From assembly GCF_000426545.1 (NCBI RefSeq), contig NZ_AUFO01000001.1, forward strand, positions 62,001 to 126,000: a stretch of DNA of 64,000 nt, written 5' to 3'. Below, piece after piece: positions 46,895 through 55,822 of this stretch; position 1 is the first letter of the stretch; each line of letters begins with the position of its first letter. Source of the DNA: Paenibacillus massiliensis subsp. panacisoli DSM 21345. GTDB lineage: Bacteria; Bacillota; Bacilli; Paenibacillales; Paenibacillaceae. The translations under genes were made by a program, and so were the position numbers. The notes beneath the pieces are model-generated. The model was not told the origin of the DNA and made no database searches. It saw only the letters and a list, made by a program, of their open reading frames with translations.

Positions 46895-48715
46895 ATGAGT
46901 GCCGGACATGGCAATATACCGGAGCAGATTATTGAGGCGGTATTGCAGCAGCATGATATCGTAGATACGGTAAGCAAGTACGTGCATTTAACCAAGCAGG
47001 GGAAATACATGAAAGGTCTGTGCCCGTTTCATTCGGAGAAGACCCCTTCGTTCACGGTGACGCCTGATCGCCAAATTTTCTACTGTTATGGCTGTGGTAT
47101 GGGAGGCAATGCCATCAAATTTACGATGGAAATCGAAGGACTATCCTTTCCCGAAGCGGTCAGATCCATGGCAGAAGAAAGTCATATCCCCCTGGGGGAT
47201 TGGCAGGGGCGTGATACGTCACACCAACATCCTGAGGTAGAAAGACTGTTGCAGGCTTATGAATTGACTGCGAAGCTGTACCATTTCTTATTGAAGAATA
47301 CCGAACATGGCAAGGCGGCTATGGACTATCTTCGTTCAAGAGGCTTCACGGACAAGATCATTGATCAATTCCAGATAGGATATGCCCCCAACCGATGGGA
47401 TACTGTAGTCCAGTTTCTTGAGAAGAGATCCTTTGATCTGGCGGAGATGGAAAGAGGAGGCCTGGTGTCTGCCCGTCATGAAGGAGATGGGTATGTTGAT
47501 CGCTTTCGGGATCGTGTCATGTTCCCGATCTGGAACCGCAACGGTAAGACGGTTGCTTTTGCCGGACGGATTATGGGGGAGGGACAGCCGAAATATCTCA
47601 ACTCACCCGAGAGTCGATTGTTTAACAAAAGCCGAACCCTTTACAATTTGCATCAAGCCAAGCCTGCTATCCGCAAGCTGAGTCAGGCGGTACTATTTGA
47701 GGGCTACGGGGATGTGATTGCGGCCTGGGAGGCAGGTGTTCATCAGGGCACCGCGGCTATGGGCACAGCACTTACTGAACATCATGCATTGATGCTAAAG
47801 GGTCTGTGTGAAGAGGTTATTTTGTGCTATGATGGAGATTCGGCTGGACAAGCAGCTGCCTTGAAGAACTTTCCGATCTTAGAGGAAGTCGGCTTGCGGG
47901 TGAAGGTGGCCCTGCTAAGTGATGGGCTGGACCCGGATGATTTCATCAGACGTTACGGGAGCGATCGCTTCAAACGTCAGATTATTGATGGGGCCGTTTC
48001 AACCGTCAAATTTAAGCTTATATATCTGAAAAAAAACCATATACTCCTAGAAGAAGAGGGAAGAATCGCTTATTCCAAGGAGGCACTTCAGGTTATCGCC
48101 CCGTTATCTTCACCTACGGAACGCGAGGTATACCTGCGAGAGGTGTCTGCTGAAGTGAATGTCGATTATGAGACTCTTAAGCAGGAGTGCAATTTGCTGA
48201 GGCAATCTCTGCAAAAAAAACAGTTGCCTGGGGATAATAACGCCAAAAGGTGGAATAATGGTAGGCATAAAAAAGCCCAAATACCAACCCCTCAAGTACT
48301 CCCTGCTTATCATGCAGCTGAGCGAAGATTGCTGTCCTGGATGATTCAGGATGCCGATGCCGCCCTGTATGTAGAGGAGAATCTGGGAGATGCTTTCAAT
48401 ATCGATGATTATGCAGCTATTGCTGCTTATCTGTATGCATATTATGCACAAGGTAAACCCCCTGACCCAAGCAGGTTCATGTCCTCGCTTCAGGATGATC
48501 GTCTGGAGAAGGCTGTAAGCTCGATTACGATGATGGACACACCAGGTCATTGGGAGCCATCCATGCTGGATGATTGTATCCGGGAGGTCAGGAGGTATCC
48601 GCTGCAGCAGCAGTTGAATGAGAAAAGAGAGCAGATGATCGCCGCAGAGCGTTCTGGTGATTTTTTGCTGGCAGCACAAATAGCAAGTGATATTATAGCC
48701 CTAGAGAGACAATAA
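46895..48715 (+). CDS. dnaG: DNA primase DnaG
   Basis: DnaG makes RNA primers at the replication fork. From ATG 46895 (AAGGTGG upstream, 5 bases away) the product is 606 residues. An ATG at 46880 is the alternative, five codons earlier. The N-terminal CHC2 zinc domain (GLCPFHSEKTPSF and FYCYGCGMGG) is followed by the TOPRIM core with LFEGYGDVIAAWEAG and LCYDGDSAGQAA. A C-terminal helicase-binding region shows weaker similarity, as expected. It is part of the yqxD-dnaG-rpoD macromolecular synthesis operon, 40 bp before rpoD. Confidence 0.97.
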   Translation: MSAGHGNIPEQIIEAVLQQHDIVDTVSKYVHLTKQGKYMKGLCPFHSEKTPSFTVTPDRQIFYCYGCGMGGNAIKFTMEIEGLSFPEAVRSMAEESHIPLGDWQGRDTSHQHPEVERLLQAYELTAKLYHFLLKNTEHGKAAMDYLRSRGFTDKIIDQFQIGYAPNRWDTVVQFLEKRSFDLAEMERGGLVSARHEGDGYVDRFRDRVMFPIWNRNGKTVAFAGRIMGEGQPKYLNSPESRLFNKSRTLYNLHQAKPAIRKLSQAVLFEGYGDVIAAWEAGVHQGTAAMGTALTEHHALMLKGLCEEVILCYDGDSAGQAAALKNFPILEEVGLRVKVALLSDGLDPDDFIRRYGSDRFKRQIIDGAVSTVKFKLIYLKKNHILLEEEGRIAYSKEALQVIAPLSSPTEREVYLREVSAEVNVDYETLKQECNLLRQSLQKKQLPGDNNAKRWNNGRHKKAQIPTPQVLPAYHAAERRLLSWMIQDADAALYVEENLGDAFNIDDYAAIAAYLYAYYAQGKPPDPSRFMSSLQDDRLEKAVSSITMMDTPGHWEPSMLDDCIREVRRYPLQQQLNEKREQMIAAERSGDFLLAAQIASDIIALERQ

Positions 48716-48755
48716 GGAGTAGGCCGGATGTTTCTAGGGAGGAGGGAGTCGAATT

Positions 48756-49889
48756 ATGGCGAATGATCAACATACTGAACTAGAAACGGAACTAACGTTG
48801 GATCAGGTAAAGGATCAGCTAATTGAATTAGGTAAAAAGAGATCTTCCTTGAACTACAAGGATATCATGGAAAAATTATCGCCATTTGATCAAGACCCCG
48901 AACAGATGGATGAATTCTATGAGCAGCTGGGTGATATGGGGATTGATGTCGTGAATGACAACGACGAAGACATCGCCAGAATGCGTCCAAGTGATGATCC
49001 AGATTCCAATGATAATGATGACTTCAACTTTGATGATGATCTGAGCTTGCCTCCAGGTATCAAAATCAACGACCCTGTTCGTATGTACTTGAAGGAGATT
49101 GGACGCGTACCGCTCTTGTCAGCTGATGATGAGATCGAGCTTGCCAAACGAATCGAGAACGGGGATGAAGAAGCGAAGCGCAGGCTGGCTGAAGCCAATC
49201 TACGTCTCGTGGTCAGTATCGCCAAGCGTTATGTAGGACGTGGAATGCTCTTCCTTGATCTTATTCAGGAAGGTAATATGGGTCTGATCAAGGCTGTTGA
49301 GAAGTTCGATCATGGCAAGGGCTTCAAATTCAGTACGTATGCTACCTGGTGGATCCGTCAGGCCATTACCCGTGCTATTGCAGACCAAGCAAGAACGATT
49401 CGTATCCCTGTTCACATGGTGGAGACGATCAACAAGCTCATTCGTGTCTCTCGGCAGCTCTTGCAGGAGCTGGGGCGTGAACCGACACCTGAAGAAGTCG
49501 CAGCTGAGATGGAATTGAGTGTTGAGAAAGTACGAGAAATTATGAAAATCGCACAAGAGCCTGTATCGTTGGAGACACCGATTGGTGAGGAAGACGATTC
49601 CCATCTTGGAGACTTCATAGAGGATCAGGAGGCGCTTGCTCCTGCGGATGCTGCGGCCTATGAATTGCTCAAGGAGCAGCTGGAGGATGTGCTGGACACG
49701 TTGACGGAGCGTGAAGAGAATGTATTGCGTCTTCGTTTCGGATTGGATGACGGACGTACACGGACCCTGGAGGAAGTAGGCAAGGTGTTCGGCGTTACTC
49801 GTGAACGGATCCGCCAGATTGAAGCCAAAGCCCTTCGCAAGCTTCGCCATCCTAGCCGGAGTAAACGGCTTAAGGATTTTCTGGAATAG
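48756..49889 (+). CDS. rpoD: Primary sigma factor SigA/RpoD
   Basis: This is the housekeeping sigma-70 factor. The 377-residue protein has an acidic N-terminal region 1.1 ([28 protein letters not shown]) and region 1.2 with [17 protein letters not shown]. Regions 2.1-2.4 follow ([53 protein letters not shown]). Regions 3 and 4 include [24 protein letters not shown]. As in Bacillus, the region between 1.2 and 2 is short. ATG 48756 follows GGGAGGAGG. A terminator lies just downstream. It is the last gene of the dnaG operon. Confidence 0.98.
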   Translation: MANDQHTELETELTLDQVKDQLIELGKKRSSLNYKDIMEKLSPFDQDPEQMDEFYEQLGDMGIDVVNDNDEDIARMRPSDDPDSNDNDDFNFDDDLSLPPGIKINDPVRMYLKEIGRVPLLSADDEIELAKRIENGDEEAKRRLAEANLRLVVSIAKRYVGRGMLFLDLIQEGNMGLIKAVEKFDHGKGFKFSTYATWWIRQAITRAIADQARTIRIPVHMVETINKLIRVSRQLLQELGREPTPEEVAAEMELSVEKVREIMKIAQEPVSLETPIGEEDDSHLGDFIEDQEALAPADAAAYELLKEQLEDVLDTLTEREENVLRLRFGLDDGRTRTLEEVGKVFGVTRERIRQIEAKALRKLRHPSRSKRLKDFLE

Positions 49890-49900
49890 AGAACGTTGCG

Positions 49901-49937
49901 GACCTTCTGCGGGCTAGACTGCAGAGGGTCTTTTTTT
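49901..49937 (+). terminator. Terminator of yqxD-dnaG-rpoD
   Basis: GACCTTCTGC (49901-49910) pairs with GCAGAGGGTC (49921-49930), followed by seven T. Confidence 0.9.
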
Positions 49938-50236
49938 CGGGCTATGGACGTATGGCAGAAGCGGTTTCTTTTGTGAGAAAAACGTCCATCGACGTACTTT
50001 CGCAGAAGCCAGATCACCATTAACTGAAGTTTTTCTTGCGATAATCGAATTGTTCAGATTCGCTGAACACTTATAATTCATTATCTTAAGAAATCCCTTG
50101 CTCTGCTTCGACTGTGTTTTTATTTTATCTTTTTTTTACAGGTATTGCAAATGATTGGGACCCCGAAAGGTAAGAATTAATAAACAAGAAGATGAGAATC
50201 AGTCAATAGTACAATCTAAAAGATGTAGGTGAACGG
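49938..50236 (+). other. Intergenic region between rpoD and trmK
   Basis: This 299-bp non-coding stretch is AT-rich and contains a T-run TTTTTTTT around 50140. A short palindrome GTTCAG-ATTCG-CTGAAC lies at 50052-50068. B. subtilis has cccA at this place; no cytochrome gene is seen here. The trmK promoter must lie in it but I could not assign one. Confidence 0.5.
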
Positions 50237-50998
50237 ATGAAACTCTCGGATCGATTGCAGTATATTATGGAGCAAATACCACCACATTCCCGTATGGCAG
50301 ATATCGGCTCGGATCATGCTCTGCTGCCGGTGGCTGCCGTACGGAGTGGTAGGGCAGTGAGCGCAGTGGCTGGCGAGGTCAATGCTGGCCCGCTTCAGGC
50401 AGCACGCAAGCAGGTGCTGGATGCAGGCCTTGGTGACCGTATTGATGTACGGCAGGGAGATGGCTTGGCGGTGCTGCAGCTGGATGAAGTGGATGTTATT
50501 ACAATCGCAGGCATGGGTGGCGCGCTGATCGCGCACATCCTCGACAGCGGTCAGGAGAAGCTGGCAGGCGTTCAACGGCTTGTTCTGCAGCCGAATGTAG
50601 GTGAGGATATTCTGCGCAAATGGCTCATTCGCCATAACTGGATTTTGGTGAATGAGCACATTTTGGAGGAAGACGGTAAAGTGTATGAAATCCTCACTGC
50701 GGTTCCTGGCACATCAATTAGCACAACACATTCTGATTTGTACAAGCCTTTCACGATCGCTGGCTGCTCTGTCCGGGTGGATGAGGATCTCATGATTCGT
50801 ATGGGGCCACTTCTGCTGCATAAGGTGAATGAGGTATTCATTCGCAAATGGCAGGGGGAGATTGCCAAGCTTCAGCATGTGACACAGCAATTGGAGCTCG
50901 CGGGCCAGGAAGCCGCCCAAGAGAAGAAGGAGCAGCTGCGATTATTGATTCAACAATTAGAGGAGGTGCTTGCATGTTTGCCAAGGGACAAACCGTAA
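50237..50998 (+). CDS. trmK: tRNA (adenine(22)-N1)-methyltransferase TrmK
   Basis: TrmK methylates N1 of A22 in tRNAs. The 253-residue protein has the family opening LSDRLQYIMEQIPPHSRMADIGSDHALLPV with the SAM-binding motif MADIGSDHA. It also has VITIAGMGGALIAHIL and LVLQPN; a C-terminal helical coiled coil follows. The ATG start has GTAGGTGAAC upstream. It overlaps the next gene by 25 bp, as in many Firmicutes (B. subtilis yqfN-yqfO), implying coupled translation. Confidence 0.94.
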   Translation: MKLSDRLQYIMEQIPPHSRMADIGSDHALLPVAAVRSGRAVSAVAGEVNAGPLQAARKQVLDAGLGDRIDVRQGDGLAVLQLDEVDVITIAGMGGALIAHILDSGQEKLAGVQRLVLQPNVGEDILRKWLIRHNWILVNEHILEEDGKVYEILTAVPGTSISTTHSDLYKPFTIAGCSVRVDEDLMIRMGPLLLHKVNEVFIRKWQGEIAKLQHVTQQLELAGQEAAQEKKEQLRLLIQQLEEVLACLPRDKP

Positions 50999-52089
50999 TC
51001 AGCCTCGTGGAGCAATTGGCTCCCAAGTATCTGGCGGTTCCTGATGACCGGATTGGTCTTCAACTGGGCAGTCTGCAAAAAGAGATCAAGCGTGTATTGG
51101 TCGCGTTAGATGTCAATGATGAGGTTGTAGAGGAGGCGATCAAGGTTCAGGCGGACCTGATCGTAGCCCATCATGCGATTATTTTCAGACCACTCAAGTC
51201 GTTGAATACCGACCAGCCAGTCGGAAAGCTGTATGAAAAATTAATCAAGCATGATATTGCAGTGTATATCACCCATACCAATCTGGATGCGGCTGAGGGC
51301 GGAATCAATGATTGGATGGCTGAGGCTATCGGTATTGAGAGCGGCTCTGCGCTGGAGGCTACGTATACCGAGCAGTTGTATAAATTGGTAGTATTCGTGC
51401 CCAAGACGCACCACCAGCAGGTGTTGGATGCCGTATTGGGTGCAGGAGCCGGACATATTGGAAAGTACAGTCATTGTAGCTTCAATGTGGAAGGTACAGG
51501 CACATTCCTGCCGGGAGAGGGTACTAGTCCTGTTATCGGTCAGGTAGGCCGTGTGGAAAAGGTAGATGAGGTTCGGGTGGAGACCATCGTGCCAGCTCAA
51601 GCACGTAGTAGAGTCGTGCAAGCGATGATCAAGGCTCATCCTTATGAGGAAGTGGCATATGACCTGTATCATGTAGAGCTGCAAGGTAAAGCCTTTGGTC
51701 TAGGTCGGGTCGGCAAGCTGAAGCAGAGCATGACGCTTCGTGAATATGTGAATGTAGTTAAACAGGGACTTGATGTAAATCAGGTTCGTGTGGTCGGTGA
51801 TCTGGACAAGACGATCAAGAAGGCGGCTGTTCTCGGAGGCTCTGGCAGTCGTTATGTGAGCAAGGCGCAGTTCAAGGGAGCCGATGTCATTGTCACAGGA
51901 GATATTGATTACCATACGGCTCATGATGCACTCATGGCAGGGATGACTATCATCGATCCAGGACATAACACGGAGAAAATTATGAAGTCCAAGCTAGCAG
52001 AGTGGCTAGGAGAGAAGCTGTCTGATCAGCGCTATGAGACGGAGGTACTTGCGTCGGAGATCAATACAGAGCCATTTGTCTTTATGTAG
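50974..52089 (+). CDS. Nif3-like dinuclear metal-centre protein (YqfO type)
   Basis: This is a Nif3/NGG1-interacting-factor-3 family protein of 371 residues starting at ATG 50974, 5 bases after GAGGAGGTG. It has metal-binding motifs VAHHAIIFRPLKS, ITHTNLDAAEGG and the C-terminal DVIVTGDIDYHTAHDAL. A central insert of about 130 residues (KLVVFVPKTHHQQVLDAVLGAGAGHIG and on) is the CutA/PII-like domain typical of YqfO. Family members are hexameric with a dinuclear metal site; the reaction is not known. It overlaps trmK and is followed by rnpB. Confidence 0.93.
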   Translation: MFAKGQTVISLVEQLAPKYLAVPDDRIGLQLGSLQKEIKRVLVALDVNDEVVEEAIKVQADLIVAHHAIIFRPLKSLNTDQPVGKLYEKLIKHDIAVYITHTNLDAAEGGINDWMAEAIGIESGSALEATYTEQLYKLVVFVPKTHHQQVLDAVLGAGAGHIGKYSHCSFNVEGTGTFLPGEGTSPVIGQVGRVEKVDEVRVETIVPAQARSRVVQAMIKAHPYEEVAYDLYHVELQGKAFGLGRVGKLKQSMTLREYVNVVKQGLDVNQVRVVGDLDKTIKKAAVLGGSGSRYVSKAQFKGADVIVTGDIDYHTAHDALMAGMTIIDPGHNTEKIMKSKLAEWLGEKLSDQRYETEVLASEINTEPFVFM

Positions 52090-52151
52090 CTCTATGTTAT
52101 CCCTTAATGTAAATACTGCTGGAATATCCAACAGAATTACTGTAACAGGAC

Positions 52152-52180
52152 TTGTAACGAGGGATGAATCCTTGTATACT
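52152..52180 (+). promoter_or_regulatory. Sigma-A promoter of rnpB
   Basis: TTGTAA (52152-52157), 17 bp, TATACT (52175-52180). The predicted start is about 52187, just before the P1 helix of the RNA. Confidence 0.8.
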
Positions 52181-52194
52181 ATGTAATGTTGTAC

Positions 52195-52599
52195 GGAAAG
52201 TTTGACAGACAATCGCTGGCGGCGGCAGCCGCGAGAGGAAAGTCCGGGCTCCACAGGGCAGGATGCTGGATAACGTCCAGTCGGCGCGAGTCGAAGGATA
52301 GTGCCACAGAAATGGACCGCCGATGGCCGCTTCATGGCGGCACAGGCAAGGATGGAACCGAGGTGTAAGAGACCCCGAGGAATGCTGGTGACTTCATTCC
52401 TGGTAAACCCCATCTGGAGCAAGACCTAATGGGACACAGCTTCTTCACGGAAGCAGCCTTAGCCCGAGGTGTGTCTGGGTTGGTCGCTGGAGCTGTTCAG
52501 TAATGGATGGCCTAGATAGATGATTGTCGCTTTATAGTGGAAGGGTAGTTCCCGTTAGGACCACAACGAGCACAGAACCCGGCTTACGGAAGACTTTCC
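52195..52599 (+). ncRNA. rnpB: RNase P RNA (rnpB, B-type)
   Basis: The catalytic RNA of RNase P, which matures tRNA 5' ends. Conserved elements are AGAGGAAAGTCCGGGCTCC near the 5' end and ACAGAACCCGGCTTA near the 3' end. GGAAAGT (52195-52201) and ACTTTCC (52593-52599) pair as helix P1. The size of about 405 nt matches the Bacillus-type RNA (about 400 nt). Ends are estimated from P1 pairing and the promoter. Confidence 0.95.
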
Positions 52600-52672
52600 T
52601 AACTGCAACCTTGCACGCTCTACGTGCTTTCATGAGAGATACTTATACTGTATCTTTAATAGCCAAAAGCTT

Positions 52673-52708
52673 AAGAACCTTCGAACTTCGCAGCTGCTGA
52701 AGTCTGAA
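52673..52708 (+). terminator. Intrinsic terminator downstream of rnpB
   Basis: AAGAACCTTC (52673-52682) pairs with GAAGGTTCTT (52696-52705) with an inner CTTC/GAAG extension and a T-run. It is the first strong hairpin after the mature RNA, implying a short 3' trailer. Confidence 0.85.
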
Positions 52709-52811
52709 GGTTCTTTTTGGTATTATTGAAGCTTTTTAGTATCTTGAAGCAATGTGGTGTCTTGATGCTTCGAATACTCCTGCCGTAGTCGGTTGACTTC
52801 ACATGCGCTGT

Positions 52812-54029
52812 TTAGGACTGCAATACTTCTGCCGCAGCATATTGACGTAGGGCGCGGTCTAGCCGTTCGACTGCCTCAGGGAGCAATCCCGGATCTGTAT
52901 GGGTGAAATTCACACGGATTCGGTTCGTGCCTGATCCATCGGGATAGAATACTTGTCCTGGTACAAAGGCCACTCCGGCCTCCACTGCGTGACGCAGCAG
53001 GACATCAGATTGAATGTGCTCAGGGAGCTGCACCCACATGAACATCCCGCCTTGTGGCTCAACCCAGTTAATTCCCTCCCACTGGCGAGACTTGATAAGG
53101 TCCGTAAGCTTAAGCAGACGCTTGTAGTACTCCGCGGATACTGTGGCTATATGAGCCTTGAGGTCAAAGGAAGCGAGCAGTTCAGATAGAGCACGTTGGT
53201 CGATCAGACTGGAGTGCAGATCAGCGGCTTGCTTGGCTTTGGCGATGACTTTGATAATCTCAAGATCACCAACGACCCAGCCAGAGCGCAGCGCCGGAGC
53301 CACCATCTTCGAGAAAGTGCTAGTATATAGCACATTACCTGACCCACCGTACTGCTGATCTAGCGCATACAGCGAAGGGTACTTCTGCTGATGGAAATTC
53401 AGTTTGCCGTATGGATCATCCTCTACGATCAGCACCCCATGCTTACGGCATAGCTCTACCACACTGGCTCGACGCTCAATACTCCACACCTGCCCGGAGG
53501 GATTGGAGAACGTTGGAATGACATAGATAAATTTTGGACGATGACGGATAATTTTCGCTTCAAGATCGTCAGGAAGCATTCCATCCTTGTCGGTATCTAC
53601 CATGGTCGGACAGGCACGATAGGATTGAAATACCTGTAAGGCAGCCAAATAGGTCGGGGATTCCACCAAAATGTGGTCACCAGGATCAAGCAGAATTTTG
53701 GCAATCAGATCAATCGATTGCTGTGATCCCGTGGTCATGATGATTTGGTCTGCCTGAGCTTCAATTCCATCCCCGCTCATTTGACTCGCAAGCTGCTCCC
53801 GTAGACGCGTTAATCCTTCTGTTAGTCCATATTGCAGTGCAGCTCCGCCATGTTCGAACACTTTTGCGTAGGCTTCACGAAGCGCATCTACTGGGAAAAA
53901 GGACTCCGCCGGTAGTCCGCCAGCCAGCGATAGAATATCCTTCCCTTGCGTCAGCTTCAAGATGTCCCTTACAGCGGATGAGCCCAAGTTGTTGGCCAAA
54001 GCCGAAAATCTGTCCTTCACTGCTTTCAT
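52812..54029 (-). CDS. PLP-dependent aminotransferase (class I/II, 2-aminoadipate/LysN-like)
   Basis: This cytosolic aminotransferase of fold type I has 405 residues. The catalytic lysine is K241 in TSTFSKMVAPALRSGW. Other signatures are GSQQSIDLIAKILLDPGDHILVESPTY and IPTFSNPSGQVWS, and the C-terminal RVNFTHTDP. Substrate cannot be read; relatives act on 2-aminoadipate or branched/aromatic amino acids. The ATG at 54029 has GGAG directly adjacent, so the real start may be GTG three codons later (54020), which has AGGAG 9 bases away. It is divergent from the MocR-type gene next door. Confidence 0.9.
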   Translation of the reverse strand: MKAVKDRFSALANNLGSSAVRDILKLTQGKDILSLAGGLPAESFFPVDALREAYAKVFEHGGAALQYGLTEGLTRLREQLASQMSGDGIEAQADQIIMTTGSQQSIDLIAKILLDPGDHILVESPTYLAALQVFQSYRACPTMVDTDKDGMLPDDLEAKIIRHRPKFIYVIPTFSNPSGQVWSIERRASVVELCRKHGVLIVEDDPYGKLNFHQQKYPSLYALDQQYGGSGNVLYTSTFSKMVAPALRSGWVVGDLEIIKVIAKAKQAADLHSSLIDQRALSELLASFDLKAHIATVSAEYYKRLLKLTDLIKSRQWEGINWVEPQGGMFMWVQLPEHIQSDVLLRHAVEAGVAFVPGQVFYPDGSGTNRIRVNFTHTDPGLLPEAVERLDRALRQYAAAEVLQS

Positions 54030-54056
54030 CTCCTATGGTTCCTATAACAGACAGCT

Positions 54057-54085
54057 ATTCTATGCCGTGGTATACTATGCTCCAA
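54057..54085 (-). promoter_or_regulatory. Promoter candidate for the aminotransferase gene
   Basis: On the minus strand, TTGGAG (54080-54085), 17 bp, TAGAAT (54057-54062). A GTGGTATA motif at 54067-54074 lies in the spacer and recurs at 54149-54156. Confidence 0.5.
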
Positions 54086-54151
54086 ACCACATCAATTTTC
54101 GGCATACCCGCTCTGTATAGATTAAATTTGTAGTATCATACATGGAAAGTG

Positions 54152-54190
54152 GTATAACAGTAAAGCTAACAGTATAACAGTAAAGCTAAC
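54152..54190 (+). promoter_or_regulatory. Tandem 19-bp direct repeats, candidate MocR operator
   Basis: The sequence GTATAACAGTAAAGCTAAC occurs twice, at 54152-54170 and 54172-54190, exact, with 1 bp between (20-bp period, about two helical turns). It lies just upstream of the MocR-type gene in the divergent intergenic region. MocR/PdxR regulators are known to bind direct repeats; binding here is inferred. Confidence 0.65.
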
Positions 54191-54214
54191 CGTATTCAGC
54201 TGGAGGAGAGATTC

Positions 54215-55690
54215 ATGCATATTGAGCTTAACCGATCAGGTACATCAGTCAAGCTGTTCAAGCAAATAGCAGGTACGATTGCAGATCGCATCCGCTCGGG
54301 TCTGCTTGCGCCGGGTACACGCTTGCCATCTGTCCGTCAGCTGTCTGCCAGCCTTGCTGTCAGTCAGGTGACCATCAGCAGGGCCTACGCTGAGCTGGAG
54401 TCAGGGCATCTGATCACCTGCAGTCAGGGAAAAGGCTGCTTCGTAGCAGCCTCAGCACCAGCAACCCCTGCTAAGGAGGAAGCGGACCAGACCTGGCAAA
54501 TGACACTCGTCGATTATTTGCCCCGAGCACAGCTGTGGCGTAATTTCAATCATCAGCTTCATTCTCGCTATCCGTTCCATTTGGCGGCGCTTCATCCTTC
54601 GCTGTTGCCTGTACGGGATATTGTCGATAACGCCTACAGACATCTGTCGGACAATCCAGAATTGATGGCTCATTATGGTGCCTTCGAGGGGGATCTCGAA
54701 TTGCGGGCTCAGTTCGCAGACCTTCTGCGGCAAAAGGGTATACAGGTGTCGGCAGATCAAGTGCTGATTACGAGCGGAGCGCAGCAAGGCATTGACCTGG
54801 TAGCACGAACATTTGTCGGGCCAGGGGATGTCGTCTATGTCGAGGCTCCAACGTATACAGGGGCTATTGATGTATTTACCAGTCGGGGCGCAAAAATTAT
54901 CATGGTTCCTATGGATGAGCAGGGTATGAAGCTGGATATGCTGACGCGTCTATGTGACCAGCATCCGCCCAAGCTGATCTACACGAATCCAACGTTCCAT
55001 AATCCGACAGGTCTGAATCTGAGTCTGGCTCGTCGAAAGCAGCTTCTGGAGCTGGCTGCAAGCTATCATTGTCTGATCGTGGAGGATGATCCGTTCTCCG
55101 AGCTATACTTTGACTCTCCACCTCCACCTCCCATTAAGTCCTTTGATCGGGGGGGACATGTGGTCTACATTAAGAGCTTTAGCAAAATCCTCGCTCCAGG
55201 CTGCCGTATCGCTTGTATGGCGGCCCAAGGCAGTGTATTGTCACGACTCATTGCTGCGAAGTCTACAGCGGATCTGGGCAGTCCGCTACTTACACAAAAA
55301 GCGCTCTTGCCGTTCCTGACGAAGCAATGGGACAAGCACGTCTCGAATCTGAGGAGACTATTAAGCCGACGCCTACAGATTGCAGTCGCAGTTCTGGCTG
55401 CTCACGCACCGCGACGTATTAGCTGGGTCGCACCCAAGGGAGGACTGAACCTCTGGATCAAGCTACCGGATGATACGGATCTTGGAAGGCTCAGCCGTGA
55501 GGCTGACAAGCGAGGGATTTCATTTTTGCCAGGTGAAGTATGCTACGCTGGAGGGACGGGAATGAAGGAAATTCGGATATCTTATTCGTTTGCGGGCGAA
55601 GAGGAACTGAGGGAGGGGCTGAAGCTGCTTTGTGAGCTGTTGAGTGAAGATCAACAGCCGCTTCCTCCCGAGCAAATGCATGTTCTGTAG
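54215..55690 (+). CDS. MocR/PdxR-family GntR-aminotransferase regulator
   Basis: The 491-residue protein joins an N-terminal GntR winged helix (about 10-78, with LPSVRQLSASLAVSQVTISRAYAELES) to a fold-type-I aminotransferase-like domain. The conserved PLP lysine is K324 (YIKSFSKILAPGCRI). MocR proteins sense PLP or an amino-acid substrate and usually control a divergent gene, here the aminotransferase. ATG 54215 follows CTGGAGGAG. The GGAG-type direct repeats upstream support autoregulation. Which metabolite it senses cannot be deduced. Confidence 0.92.
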   Translation: MHIELNRSGTSVKLFKQIAGTIADRIRSGLLAPGTRLPSVRQLSASLAVSQVTISRAYAELESGHLITCSQGKGCFVAASAPATPAKEEADQTWQMTLVDYLPRAQLWRNFNHQLHSRYPFHLAALHPSLLPVRDIVDNAYRHLSDNPELMAHYGAFEGDLELRAQFADLLRQKGIQVSADQVLITSGAQQGIDLVARTFVGPGDVVYVEAPTYTGAIDVFTSRGAKIIMVPMDEQGMKLDMLTRLCDQHPPKLIYTNPTFHNPTGLNLSLARRKQLLELAASYHCLIVEDDPFSELYFDSPPPPPIKSFDRGGHVVYIKSFSKILAPGCRIACMAAQGSVLSRLIAAKSTADLGSPLLTQKALLPFLTKQWDKHVSNLRRLLSRRLQIAVAVLAAHAPRRISWVAPKGGLNLWIKLPDDTDLGRLSREADKRGISFLPGEVCYAGGTGMKEIRISYSFAGEEELREGLKLLCELLSEDQQPLPPEQMHVL

Positions 55691-55729
55691 AAGGTAAGAT
55701 AAATGATATGGATAAATGATTAAATAAAC

Positions 55730-55779
55730 AAAAGGTGTGCAGTTCGCCATGTTAGTCCTAGCGATACTGCACACCTTTT
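55730..55779. terminator. Bidirectional terminator between mocR and the S8 protease gene
   Basis: AAAAGGTGTGCAGT (55730-55743) is an exact complement of ACTGCACACCTTTT (55766-55779). T-runs occur in both directions (TTTTGTG forward; CCTTTTGTTT reverse), between convergent genes. Confidence 0.85.
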
Positions 55780-55822
55780 GTGTACGTGTCATCCCTCTAA
55801 TTACCTTCTATGTGCCGGTCTT

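Noticed and set aside
50848..50973. Longer start for the Nif3-like protein inside trmK
   Set aside because: The extra 42 residues would be read in a shifted frame over trmK and lack a ribosome site; ATG 50974 has GAGGAGGTG.
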